Assembly: GCA_030429735.1 (NCBI GenBank)
Contig: JAUIET010000005.1
Location: forward strand, 139,905-203,904
Direction: 5' to 3'
Source of the DNA: Gammaproteobacteria bacterium
GTDB lineage: Bacteria; Pseudomonadota; Gammaproteobacteria; Pseudomonadales; JAUIET01
DNA length: 64,000 nt
Shown here one piece after another: positions 35,095 through 43,397 of this stretch (position 1 is its first letter; the number at the start of each line of letters is the position of its first letter). The notes below the pieces were generated by a model. The model worked only from the letters and a program-made list of their open reading frames with translations, had not been told where the DNA came from and did no database searches. The translations under genes were made by a program, and so were the position numbers.

Positions 35095-37662
35095 ATGGCA
35101 AAGTTTCCCGAAAAAGCCAAGGTCGTAATCATCGGTCAGGGCGGTATTGTTGGCGCGTCTGTTGTACACCATCTGATAGAGCGTGGCTGGGAAGATATCG
35201 TTGGTATCGATAAGTCCGCAATTCCCACAGACATTGGCTCTACCGCTCACGCATCAGATTTTTGCTTCAATACCATGCACGATCAGATGACGATCCACAC
35301 CACGAAGTACAGCATCGACTTCTTCGAGAAAATGGGTCGCTATGAGCGAATTGGTGGCATAGAAGTGGCACGTGCAGGTGATGATGAGCGCATGGCTGAG
35401 TTAAAGCGCAGAGTGTCGTCTGGTAAGGCATTCGGTAATCGTGTGCAACTAATAAGTGCCGCTGAAGCGAAAGCGAAGTTCCCGTTGCTTGAAGAACACA
35501 TGATTCAAGGCGCGCTGTGGGACCCCGATGCCGGTCTGGTGGTTCCGCGCTCGCAAACTGTGGCGGGTGAGCTGGTTGAACGAGCGGTTGAGACGGGCAA
35601 ACTGCAGGCGTTTGCAAACACTGCCTGCACGGGGCTCAAGATTGAAAAAGGCCGCATAACCGGAGTCGAAACCACTCGTGGCCTGATTCAGGCAGAGTAT
35701 GTGGTGGTGTGTGCCGGGCTGTGGGGGCGTTTGATTGCTGAGATGGCCGGCGAAGATTTGCCAATTATGCCGGTGGATCACCCGTTAACGTTTTTCAAAC
35801 CTTTCAATGAGTTCGCCAATACAGGCAAAGACATTGGCTACCCACTACTCAGAGACCAGGGTAACTCCGCGTACCTGCGCGACACTGGTGACCCAACTAC
35901 AGCCGAAGGTGGTCAGATAGAGTGGGGCTACTACGAAGAGAAAGACCCACGTATGTGTCACCCGCGTGATCTCCTTGAAAAAGAACAGGCACGCTTGTCA
36001 CCGTCCCAGCGAGATCTCGAACTGGAACAAATCATGGAGCCGCTGGAGCGGGCCATGGAACTAACGCCGATGCTGGCGGAGCTTGGCTATGATGAAAAAT
36101 ACTCTTTCAATGGCCTGTTGCAGGTAACCGCAGATGGTGGTCCATCCATTGGCGAATCTGGCAACGTCAGGGGTTTGTGGTACGCCGAATCGGTGTGGGT
36201 GAAAGATGGCCCTGGCACTGGCAAAGTACTGGCTGACTGGATGACTGACGGTTACACCGAGCTGGACCATTCCGGCATTGATGTGGCACGTTACTACCCG
36301 TTCCAAATGGACGAGCAATACATTCACGATCGTTGCTACGAGTCTGCATTCAAAATATATAACCCCCCAGTGCACAACCGCGAACCCTACACGGCGGGCC
36401 GCGATTTGCGGCGCAGCCCTTTCTGGGAGCGAGAAAAAGCCTTGGGTGCGTATTTTATGGAAGCCGCTGGCTGGGAGCGCGCCCACGGCTATGCCAGCAA
36501 CGAGCATTTGCTGGACGAATACGGCGACCGCGTACCGGTGCGTGAAAACGAGTGGGACAACCGCCACTTCTGGCGTGTGTCGAATGCGGAACACCTGAAG
36601 TTGTCTGACGATGTGGGTATGGTGAATTTGTGTCACTTCGCCATCTACGACGTCACGGGCGACGATGCGGCAGACTTAATGGAATACACCTGTGTTGCGA
36701 AAGTGGCGGGTGATACTCCCATTGGGAAAGGTGTGTATACGCACTTTTTAGACAGCGTGGGCGGTGTGCGCGCGGATTTGACGGTATTACGCTTGGGTGA
36801 AGATCATTTTCGTGTGATTGACGGTGGCGATGCCGGTAATCGTGACTTCGTTTGGATGAAACGCCTTGCAGAACTGAAAGGCTTCAGCAGAGTAAACATT
36901 GAAGACCGCTGTACAGACTTTGGCTGTATTGGTTTTTGGGGCCCGAACGCTCGAACGACATTACAAAAAATAGTTGATGATCCTGACGGGCTGAGCAAGG
37001 AAAACTTCCCATTCGCGAGTGTGCAGGACATTGTGATCAATGGTGTAACCGTTTCGGCGTTCCGCATTTCCTACGTGGGTGAGCAAGGGTGGGAGTTGCA
37101 CTTTCCGCTAAACGACGGTCTTACAGTGTGGGACGCTTTGGCAGGACAGGGTGTACCGCCGATCGGTGTAGAGACTTACGCCAACAGTCGCCGCATGGAA
37201 AAGAGTTTGCGCTTACAAAACGCAGACCTGCTAACAGAATACAATCTGATCGAAGCAGGTCTGCAGCGAAAGTTGGTTAAAGCCGCAGACTTCCACGGCA
37301 AACAAGCCTACCTCGCCATTCGTGAGCGCGACCAGCAGCCAGCGTATTTGTGTACTCTAACAATGACAGATAATCTGGACTCGCAAGGTGTTGCGCGTTA
37401 TCCAGTGGGTATCTGCCCGATCATTGACCCTGACACTGGCGAAACGCTGATTGATTCTATCGGTCGTCGTTCCTACACAACCAGTATTGCATATGGTCCC
37501 AGTGTGGGTAAAAACATCGCACTTGCTTATTTGCCTGCTGAATACTGCGAAGTAGGGCGTGAGCTGCGTCTTGATTACTTCGACGAACCGTATGCGGTTG
37601 AGGTTGAAGTGGTCGGGTGTGTAGGCCTGTATGATCCGGAGAATAGGAAGCAGAAGTCTTAA
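35095..37662 (+). CDS. FAD-dependent oxidoreductase fused to GcvT domains (dimethylglycine/sarcosine dehydrogenase-like)
   Basis: Flavoprotein of 855 residues, length and order as in DMGDH/SARDH: FAD/DAO domain (1-390, with IIGQGGIVGASV), FAO central domain (about 390-470), GcvT folate-binding domain (about 480-720) and GcvT C-terminal barrel (about 750-845). H52 in the GSTAHASDF turn lies where DMGDH/SARDH attach FAD covalently. These enzymes oxidatively demethylate N-methylated glycines and pass formaldehyde to tetrahydrofolate. GGAGG upstream supports ATG 35095. It stands alone with no soxBDAG neighbours. The exact amine is unknown; glycine-betaine or choline breakdown products are likely. 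Confidence 0.85.
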   Translation: MAKFPEKAKVVIIGQGGIVGASVVHHLIERGWEDIVGIDKSAIPTDIGSTAHASDFCFNTMHDQMTIHTTKYSIDFFEKMGRYERIGGIEVARAGDDERMAELKRRVSSGKAFGNRVQLISAAEAKAKFPLLEEHMIQGALWDPDAGLVVPRSQTVAGELVERAVETGKLQAFANTACTGLKIEKGRITGVETTRGLIQAEYVVVCAGLWGRLIAEMAGEDLPIMPVDHPLTFFKPFNEFANTGKDIGYPLLRDQGNSAYLRDTGDPTTAEGGQIEWGYYEEKDPRMCHPRDLLEKEQARLSPSQRDLELEQIMEPLERAMELTPMLAELGYDEKYSFNGLLQVTADGGPSIGESGNVRGLWYAESVWVKDGPGTGKVLADWMTDGYTELDHSGIDVARYYPFQMDEQYIHDRCYESAFKIYNPPVHNREPYTAGRDLRRSPFWEREKALGAYFMEAAGWERAHGYASNEHLLDEYGDRVPVRENEWDNRHFWRVSNAEHLKLSDDVGMVNLCHFAIYDVTGDDAADLMEYTCVAKVAGDTPIGKGVYTHFLDSVGGVRADLTVLRLGEDHFRVIDGGDAGNRDFVWMKRLAELKGFSRVNIEDRCTDFGCIGFWGPNARTTLQKIVDDPDGLSKENFPFASVQDIVINGVTVSAFRISYVGEQGWELHFPLNDGLTVWDALAGQGVPPIGVETYANSRRMEKSLRLQNADLLTEYNLIEAGLQRKLVKAADFHGKQAYLAIRERDQQPAYLCTLTMTDNLDSQGVARYPVGICPIIDPDTGETLIDSIGRRSYTTSIAYGPSVGKNIALAYLPAEYCEVGRELRLDYFDEPYAVEVEVVGCVGLYDPENRKQKS

Positions 37663-37677
37663 TCCAGCTTTTCCAAT

Positions 37678-37701
37678 GAACATTGATCTCGATCAATGTT
37701 C
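37678..37701. promoter_or_regulatory. 24-bp perfect palindrome upstream of BVMO gene
   Basis: The arms GAACATTGATC (37678-37688) and GATCAATGTTC (37691-37701) are perfectly complementary around TC. It lies 15 bp after the dehydrogenase stop and about 65 bp before the monooxygenase start. There is no T-run and the minimal loop is too tight for a good terminator, so a dimeric repressor or activator operator is the better reading. The regulator is not known. Confidence 0.55.
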
Positions 37702-37766
37702 GGTGCACGGATACTGCGTAAAAATTAGTCTGGTAACAACGATGCTGATTGAGTCCGGGAGGTAAA

Positions 37767-39290
37767 GTGGGAAACGCACAAGTCGATGGTAATGAGTGTA
37801 CGCACGTTGATGTGCTGATTGCAGGTGCCGGCATTTCAGGGATTGGTTCGGCCTATCACCTTCAGCAGCAGTCTCCGGACAAGAGTTATCTAATTCTGGA
37901 TATGAAGGACAGCTTTGGCGGCACGTGGGAAACACACAAGTACCCTGGTGTGCGCTCAGACTCCGACCTCTACACATTCGGCTATCGCTTCAAACCCTGG
38001 GTGGGTGCGCCCATTGCATCCGCTGATGAAATTCTCAAATACATGGGTGAAGTCATCGACGAAAATGGTATTGATGAGCATATTCGCTATGGGCACAAAA
38101 TCGTGCGGTGTAGCTGGGCTAGTGATGCCAATGCGTGGACTGTAGAGGCCACTCGAACATCGGATGGCGCGAGGCTCACTTACACCTGCAACTTTCTTTG
38201 GATGTGTCAGGGCTATTACGATCACGAAAAGCCCTACGTGCCGGATTGGCCGGGGATGGATAACTACAAAGGGCAGTTCATCCATGCGCAGCTTTGGGAT
38301 CCTGGAATCGACTATACAGGTAAGCGAGTGTTGGTCATCGGTTCAGGCGCCACTGCGGCCACCGTTATCCCAGCGTTCGCAGAAAAAGCCGAACACGTCA
38401 CTATGCTGCAGCGCTCGCCGACGTATTTTTACTGCGCCGAAAACCAAAACGAATTGGCCGATCGGCTGCGAGAGGTGGGTATTGATGAGCCTACTGTACA
38501 CCGCTGTGTTCGCGCGCAAATCAACCACGACCACTGGGTGATTCAGCAGCGCTGCCTCACTGAACCGGATGTGGTGTTCGAAGAGCTGAAAGACATGGTA
38601 CGTCAGTATGTCGGCGAAGAGTTTGAATTCGAACCACACTTTATTCCCAAATACCGCCCATGGCAGCAGCGCCTGGCATTCTGTCCCGAGGGTGATGTAT
38701 TCAAAGCGGCCGCGGAAGGCAAACTGTCGGTGTACACAGACACACTTGAAACATTTACGGAAAAGGGTGTGCGCACGGCGTCGGGCGATGAGATTGAAGC
38801 CGATATCGTCGTTGCCTGCACTGGCTTCAACCTATCTGTCATGGGGGGCATTCCGTTCGAAGTGGATGGCAAAGCGGTCGACTGGCACGACACCGTTACC
38901 TATCGCGGCATGATGTTCACTGGTGTGCCCAATCTGGTCTGGGTATTCGGTTATTTCCGCGCTAGTTGGACCTTGCGCGTGGATATGCTCGGCGATCTGG
39001 TCTGCAAGCTTTTAAACCACATGGACAGCCTCGGTGCCAAACGCGTAGAGGTTGCTCTGCGCGAAGAAGACAAAGACATGCCGATACTCCCATGGATCGA
39101 AGAGGAAAACTTCAATCCCAACTATTTGATGCGAGACATCGACAAGCTACCGCAGCGCGGCAACAAGCCGGAGTGGCGGCACAATCAGGATTACTGGTCT
39201 GAGCGGGATGAAATTCCGGCCACCGACCTGGATGGGCCTGAGTTTCTCTATGATGGAGAGCGGACTAAGAAAGCGTTGAAGACTGCCTGA
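37767..39290 (+). CDS. flavin-containing (Baeyer-Villiger type) monooxygenase
   Basis: FAD/NADPH monooxygenase of 507 residues. GTG 37767 has GGGAGG 4 nt upstream; TTG 37749 would add 6 residues without a ribosome site. The FAD Rossmann is DVLIAGAGISGIGSAYHL, the NADP Rossmann is VLVIGSGATAATVI, and between them YKGQFIHAQLWD fits the BVMO fingerprint FxGxxxHxxxW(P/D), with Tyr for Phe. It probably inserts oxygen next to a ketone or oxidises N or S. It follows the palindrome and the dehydrogenase gene. At the 3' end a broken nitroreductase gene on the other strand overlaps its last 26 bases. Substrate unknown; a second BVMO lies at 55550. Confidence 0.87.
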   Translation: MGNAQVDGNECTHVDVLIAGAGISGIGSAYHLQQQSPDKSYLILDMKDSFGGTWETHKYPGVRSDSDLYTFGYRFKPWVGAPIASADEILKYMGEVIDENGIDEHIRYGHKIVRCSWASDANAWTVEATRTSDGARLTYTCNFLWMCQGYYDHEKPYVPDWPGMDNYKGQFIHAQLWDPGIDYTGKRVLVIGSGATAATVIPAFAEKAEHVTMLQRSPTYFYCAENQNELADRLREVGIDEPTVHRCVRAQINHDHWVIQQRCLTEPDVVFEELKDMVRQYVGEEFEFEPHFIPKYRPWQQRLAFCPEGDVFKAAAEGKLSVYTDTLETFTEKGVRTASGDEIEADIVVACTGFNLSVMGGIPFEVDGKAVDWHDTVTYRGMMFTGVPNLVWVFGYFRASWTLRVDMLGDLVCKLLNHMDSLGAKRVEVALREEDKDMPILPWIEEENFNPNYLMRDIDKLPQRGNKPEWRHNQDYWSERDEIPATDLDGPEFLYDGERTKKALKTA

Positions 39291-39578
39291 GAGAAGGCTG
39301 TCTTGGTTGCCAGTAAAACACTTCACCATCAAAATGGTCAATGGTCGTAAATTCGCCAACTGGCTTGCGCTTCAACTTGGTGAGCTGTTTAACTGGATGA
39401 CCTAACGGGATAAGTGTGCTGATCGCGCACTATTATTACTTTCCAGCCTTGCGGATTACCACCGCTTGGGGCGAAGCGGGCATTATCCAGAATTCGGTAA
39501 AGCTGTTCGTCCGTTACCGACTGGTCAGTAAACTCGCGCGGCAAAAGTGGTGCGCATTGCGTTGTACAGGTCCATCAT
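39265..39578 (-). pseudogene. nitroreductase remnant with frameshift and internal deletion
   Basis: Read on the minus strand from ATG 39578 (GGAG 5-8 nt upstream, 11 bp after the amidohydrolase stop) the frame gives MMDLYNAMRTTFAA. After a 2-base loss within a GCGCG run it continues as REFTDQSVTDEQLYRILDN and FAPSGGNPQGWKVIIVRDQ, the FMN-binding N-terminus of nitroreductases. A further jump leads to IPLGHPVKQLTKLKRKPVG and DHFDGEVFYW, the nitroreductase C-terminus, then a stop at 39265. About 130 central residues are missing. It is a decayed FMN oxidoreductase gene that once followed the amidohydrolase. This fills the 300-bp gap between 39290 and 39590. Confidence 0.75.
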
Positions 39579-39589
39579 CTAACTCCAGC

Positions 39590-41116
39590 TTACTGCCGTA
39601 GCTGGCGTCTGCCAGGGTATTGCCCTTCAACAAGCTGGCCTTCGCTAATAATCGCCACGCCATTCACAATCACATGGCTTATTCCGCTGGCTTCCTGGTA
39701 AGGGTTTTTGTAGGTGGCATTGTCACGTACGGTGTCAGGGTTAAAAATCGTAATATCCGCGTCCATGTTTTCCTGCAAGCGGCCTTTGCGTTTAAAGGCA
39801 GGTACATAATCCTGTAATCGTTGTGCGGGTAGTAGCGTCATTTTTTTAAGCGCTGTGGGTAAGTCAAGCAACTGCTGTTCGCGCACGTATCGCCCCAGTA
39901 TTTTTGTGAATGCACCATTGTGTGGGGCGACGTGTTTTTCTTTGGTTTCCATTGGCAGCAAATCACTTACGATAATCACCCCCGGTGTTTGCACGGCTTG
40001 CTGTGTCCATTTTTCCTTGAGGTAGTGGTGAATAACCTGGCCGCCTGGATACTCGCGGCGATACTCTTCCCACATGTCTTTATTGAAGCGTTCGCCCGTG
40101 GCTGCCCACTCTACGTCAGAGTACGTTATATTAAAAATTGTTTGCCAGTCTCTACCAAATACTGCGGAGGAAATCATTGCCGATCCGGCGTTGTAGGGAA
40201 GAACTTCGGTGGTGATGTCCACACCACTTTCTCTGGCAGCCGCAATTTCATTTAAAAACAGATTAAGGTTGCTAACCGCATTATGTGCTATGTGGCATAT
40301 ATGCACCGACGCATCAAATTGTTTTGCCAGCCCGATGACTTCGCGTAAGCCGCTTGGGTCGCCATCTATCCCGCGACGGACATGAACGAAAATGGGTGCG
40401 CTGCGCTCGGCAGCTACGCCAAATATCATGCGCATCTCCGCTTCCTGTATTGCGGTGCTGAAGTAATCCAGCGGCAGGCCTATTCCCAGGGCACCTGCGT
40501 CGAGTTCAAGTAACAGGGCTTCTCTGAGGTTCTCTAATTCATCTTCATCTGCAAGCTCAATGAAAGACGGTGCCATGGCGTTTTCGCGACCCGTCAGCCA
40601 CACCATCAAAGCGGTCTTCCAACCCTTGAAGCCAACAGGCTTGGCGGAGTCTCCACCCAGACCCATCTGCACGCCATTTTTCTCCATCATGCGCAGGGAT
40701 ACATAGCCTGCGGATGCACCGTAATTGATCATTGGCTCAGCGCTGATTTTCGCTGCGTAGCTTTTTACCGGCGAGAAGCCTGCCTCAAGTTCCATCGCCG
40801 TGGTGACACCGTCGAAAGCCTGATAGTGCTGGCCCAAAGACGTGGGGGAGTGCGTGTGCAAATCGATAAAGCCAGGAGACACAACCAGACCGCTCGCGTC
40901 GATAATACTGTCGCCGCTTAAAACTTGCTCTGAGATTGTTTCAATACTGTCGCCGTTGATGCCAATGTGGCGAACAGCGTCCAGGCCAGTCTCGGGATCG
41001 ATTACCCGGCCATTATTGATTACCAGTGAATAGCGTTCTTCGGCAGTCGTCATTGTTGCTATCGCTGGGATAATCAGCAACGCACAGCATAGTACTTTTT
41101 TTAGACTTGTGTTCAC
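39590..41116 (-). CDS. exported amidohydrolase (D-aminoacylase/dihydroorotase-like)
   Basis: Metal-dependent hydrolase of 508 residues with an N-terminal signal sequence (hydrophobic 8-22, cleavage near TTAEE), so periplasmic. The metal motif FIDLHTHSP (about residue 80-90) and the ISEGQLVEGQYPGRRL end are typical of N-acyl-D-amino-acid deacylases, as is the SLRMMEKNGVQMGLGG stretch and the HICHIAHNAV segment with the later zinc His. The C-terminal barrel returns with ITIFNPDTVRDNATY. It probably cleaves N-acyl or cyclic amide bonds. It was formerly followed by the nitroreductase now wrecked at 39265-39578. The substrate is unknown. Confidence 0.82.
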   Translation of the reverse strand: MNTSLKKVLCCALLIIPAIATMTTAEERYSLVINNGRVIDPETGLDAVRHIGINGDSIETISEQVLSGDSIIDASGLVVSPGFIDLHTHSPTSLGQHYQAFDGVTTAMELEAGFSPVKSYAAKISAEPMINYGASAGYVSLRMMEKNGVQMGLGGDSAKPVGFKGWKTALMVWLTGRENAMAPSFIELADEDELENLREALLLELDAGALGIGLPLDYFSTAIQEAEMRMIFGVAAERSAPIFVHVRRGIDGDPSGLREVIGLAKQFDASVHICHIAHNAVSNLNLFLNEIAAARESGVDITTEVLPYNAGSAMISSAVFGRDWQTIFNITYSDVEWAATGERFNKDMWEEYRREYPGGQVIHHYLKEKWTQQAVQTPGVIIVSDLLPMETKEKHVAPHNGAFTKILGRYVREQQLLDLPTALKKMTLLPAQRLQDYVPAFKRKGRLQENMDADITIFNPDTVRDNATYKNPYQEASGISHVIVNGVAIISEGQLVEGQYPGRRQLRQ

Positions 41117-41211
41117 TGGAACCTTCTCACATGTGCTGTCGTGTGCTCGCCAGTATAATTCGGTTAAAGCATGTTATTGAAATACTGACGCTGGCTACGA
41201 GAATCGCATTG

Positions 41212-42399
41212 CTACAGATTAACAAATTTGACCAGGGTTAACGTAGGTGGCGTGGTAGCACTTCGCGGTTGCTGATAGCGTATGGCCAATAGCCCTTCTT
41301 CATAACCCGCGGTAGAAAGCCAATTTTCATGCTCGGGTTTTTGCTGTGATAACACAATACGAAAACGACCATTCGATGTTTTAATCTGTGTATTGTTCAA
41401 GCTCACTTGATGGTGATCATAGTCAAGTGACTGCAGCCAGCGGTTTTGCAATGAGGCCGACCAATACGGTGCGTCTGGTACGTCACCTTCAATCACTAGA
41501 GCTTCGTCTTGTGCAACCTTGAACCAGGTGCCAAGGTACTGATTGTCGTGAGTGGGGTAGAAAATACCCGCGAAGTCCTGGTTATAGCCTTTGGGTGGTT
41601 CTGCGCTGTTTGGCTCTGCGGATATCATTTGAGTGAGCGCTACAACACCGCTAAGAGTGCGGTTAAAAAATTCTGTGGCTTCTCGTATATTCTCGGCAAC
41701 TGTTTTGTCATCTGGAGTTTGATAATCAACTGGGTCCAGGTTACGTATGTGAAACGTCGCTTCTGCGCTGTTCGGTCGGTCATGGAAATATTGTCTTACC
41801 ATGATCATATGAATATCGTCTTCCAGCGCCAGCCAATTGCCATCATTGACTGCTGGCTTGTCTTTGCTCAAAACAATTCTGAAGCGGCCGTTCTCGTCTG
41901 TCCTAAGGGCGTCTTTGCCCAGGTTTGCCGCGGCACGATTCCAGCCATTAATGCCAGTGCCGTACAGCATGAAGCCCAAATAATCTGTTTCACCGATATT
42001 GCCCGTGACCTCATATTGATACGCCGGTGAAATCTCAGCGGTGTGATACACAGCATCCGGACTGTCGCCCAGTATCTTCCGGTAACCAGACATCCAATTG
42101 GTAAACTTTGGTTCTGCGACATTGCGCTTGGAAACCTTCATTTCCAGGGAAACAGACAACAGGTCTGCAAGTTGTTGCAAGCCGTCAAGACGATTTTGCG
42201 AATCATCAGTGGTAGAAAAAACCGTGGCGCCAGCCGCTTCCAGGCTTACCAGTAATTCTCGCCAAGCCTCCGCTGAAAGACTGTCTTCTGTCCAGTTGGC
42301 TGGGGGGGCGCTAACAACTTTAGTGGCATTCATTCGACCGAAGAAATAGGCGGCCGCAAGCAAAGCGAGTGCAACACTAAGAAGGATTGTTTTTTTCAT
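41212..42399 (-). CDS. DUF1214-domain protein, membrane-anchored
   Basis: Protein of 395 residues with an N-terminal hydrophobic helix (4-18) that probably anchors it facing the periplasm. The middle contains KILGDSPDAVYHTAEIS, and the C-terminal DUF1214 domain has RWLQSLDYDHHQVSLN and FRIVLSQQKPEHENWLST. It is a distant paralogue of the protein at 24142-25362. DUF1214 proteins have no established activity. It is 95 bp upstream of the amidohydrolase on the same strand, so the two may be cotranscribed. ATG 42399 is the only in-frame start that includes the full hydrophobic helix. Confidence 0.75.
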   Translation of the reverse strand: MKKTILLSVALALLAAAYFFGRMNATKVVSAPPANWTEDSLSAEAWRELLVSLEAAGATVFSTTDDSQNRLDGLQQLADLLSVSLEMKVSKRNVAEPKFTNWMSGYRKILGDSPDAVYHTAEISPAYQYEVTGNIGETDYLGFMLYGTGINGWNRAAANLGKDALRTDENGRFRIVLSKDKPAVNDGNWLALEDDIHMIMVRQYFHDRPNSAEATFHIRNLDPVDYQTPDDKTVAENIREATEFFNRTLSGVVALTQMISAEPNSAEPPKGYNQDFAGIFYPTHDNQYLGTWFKVAQDEALVIEGDVPDAPYWSASLQNRWLQSLDYDHHQVSLNNTQIKTSNGRFRIVLSQQKPEHENWLSTAGYEEGLLAIRYQQPRSATTPPTLTLVKFVNL

Positions 42400-42463
42400 C
42401 TTCTGTTACTCACTTACAGGTAAATTATGCAGGCTAAATGGTGCGAACTTATGTTAAGGGACA

Positions 42464-42679
42464 CTAGGAACGAACTTGCAACTCTCTCAACATTCCCTCA
42501 AGGCCATTTGACTTAATTTCGTACATGAGAGCAAGTTGGCTGCCAAGTTTTCCCTGAGGGAAGCCCTGGCCATGAAACCACACCAGGTATGGCTCCGGCA
42601 GATCCAACAGTTTGCGCCCTTTATAACGCCCAAACGGCATAGTCTGGCTGATTGCGTCGAGTAATTCCTGGTGTTCCAA
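42464..42679 (-). CDS. DUF3820 family small protein
   Basis: Protein of 71 residues. MPFGRYKGRKLLDLPEPYLV, then WFHGQGFPQGKLGSQLALMY and a C-terminal LEGMLREL are the conserved DUF3820 blocks (annotated in databases as putative quorum-sensing-regulated virulence factor). Function is not established in most species; the fold is likely a small cytosolic RNA- or DNA-associated module. It is a single gene between the DUF1214 gene and the divergent membrane-protein gene. Length and start match the family. Confidence 0.85.
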   Translation of the reverse strand: MEHQELLDAISQTMPFGRYKGRKLLDLPEPYLVWFHGQGFPQGKLGSQLALMYEIKSNGLEGMLRELQVRS

Positions 42680-42779
42680 ACTGTCGGTGCCTTAAGATAG
42701 GTGGTACTGCGAACTTAAAGCATACGCTTACCCGGGGCAAGGCCCTGGCGTTTATGTAATGCTGGTATCAGGAGCTTTT

Positions 42780-43397
42780 ATGACACGCACCCAACAAGGT
42801 TTGCTGATGTTATCAATAGGTGTATTTCTGGCGATGGCGGCTGCCTATATTGGCCTGGCCAATGCTGAGGACGGCGCAAAAGGGCATGAAGTGGCGTTGC
42901 GCTGGACGGGTCGGCTGGCCTTTTTTGCGTTCCTGATCCCGTTTATTGCCAGCCCACTGCGCACACTGCTTAAATCTGAGCTTACCGCAGCGTTGGTGCG
43001 AATGCGCCGCAGTGCGGGAATAGCCTATGGCGGAATGCAGTCAGTTCACCTGCTTATTATTGCGGCTACTATAAAAGCCAGTGAAACCAATCCATTTGAT
43101 GTGCCAACATTGATCGTAGGTGGCGCGGGTCTGGGCCTGGCCATTCTCATGATGTTGACCTCATTCGATGTGCCAGCAAAAATGGTGGGCCCTAAAGCCT
43201 GGAAAATACTTCACAACACTGGTTTCCATGTGTTCGCGTTTGTTTATTTCTTCGATTTCCTGATTAAACCATTTGGGGTGGGATTGCCGGCCGTTTATTG
43301 GCCGTTTATGGTACTTACTTTGGGTGCATTTGTGTTGCGTTGCGCAGCATTTCTAAAGCGCAGGCGTGACGCCAGTGCGAATATGGTTGCAATATGA
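42780..43397 (+). CDS. ferric-reductase-like membrane protein
   Basis: Integral membrane protein of 205 residues with about six hydrophobic helices. ATG 42780 has AGGAG at good spacing; the frame from 42759 lacks it. The order of helices and the His residues (VHLLII near helix 3, LHNTGFHVFAF near helix 5) resemble the ferric-reductase-like transmembrane domain of MsrQ/YedZ, in which His pairs hold haem b. The family link is moderate. The stop overlaps the next start as ATGA (43394-43397), so it is translationally coupled to the S9 peptidase gene, an unusual pairing. Confidence 0.62.
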   Translation: MTRTQQGLLMLSIGVFLAMAAAYIGLANAEDGAKGHEVALRWTGRLAFFAFLIPFIASPLRTLLKSELTAALVRMRRSAGIAYGGMQSVHLLIIAATIKASETNPFDVPTLIVGGAGLGLAILMMLTSFDVPAKMVGPKAWKILHNTGFHVFAFVYFFDFLIKPFGVGLPAVYWPFMVLTLGAFVLRCAAFLKRRRDASANMVAI

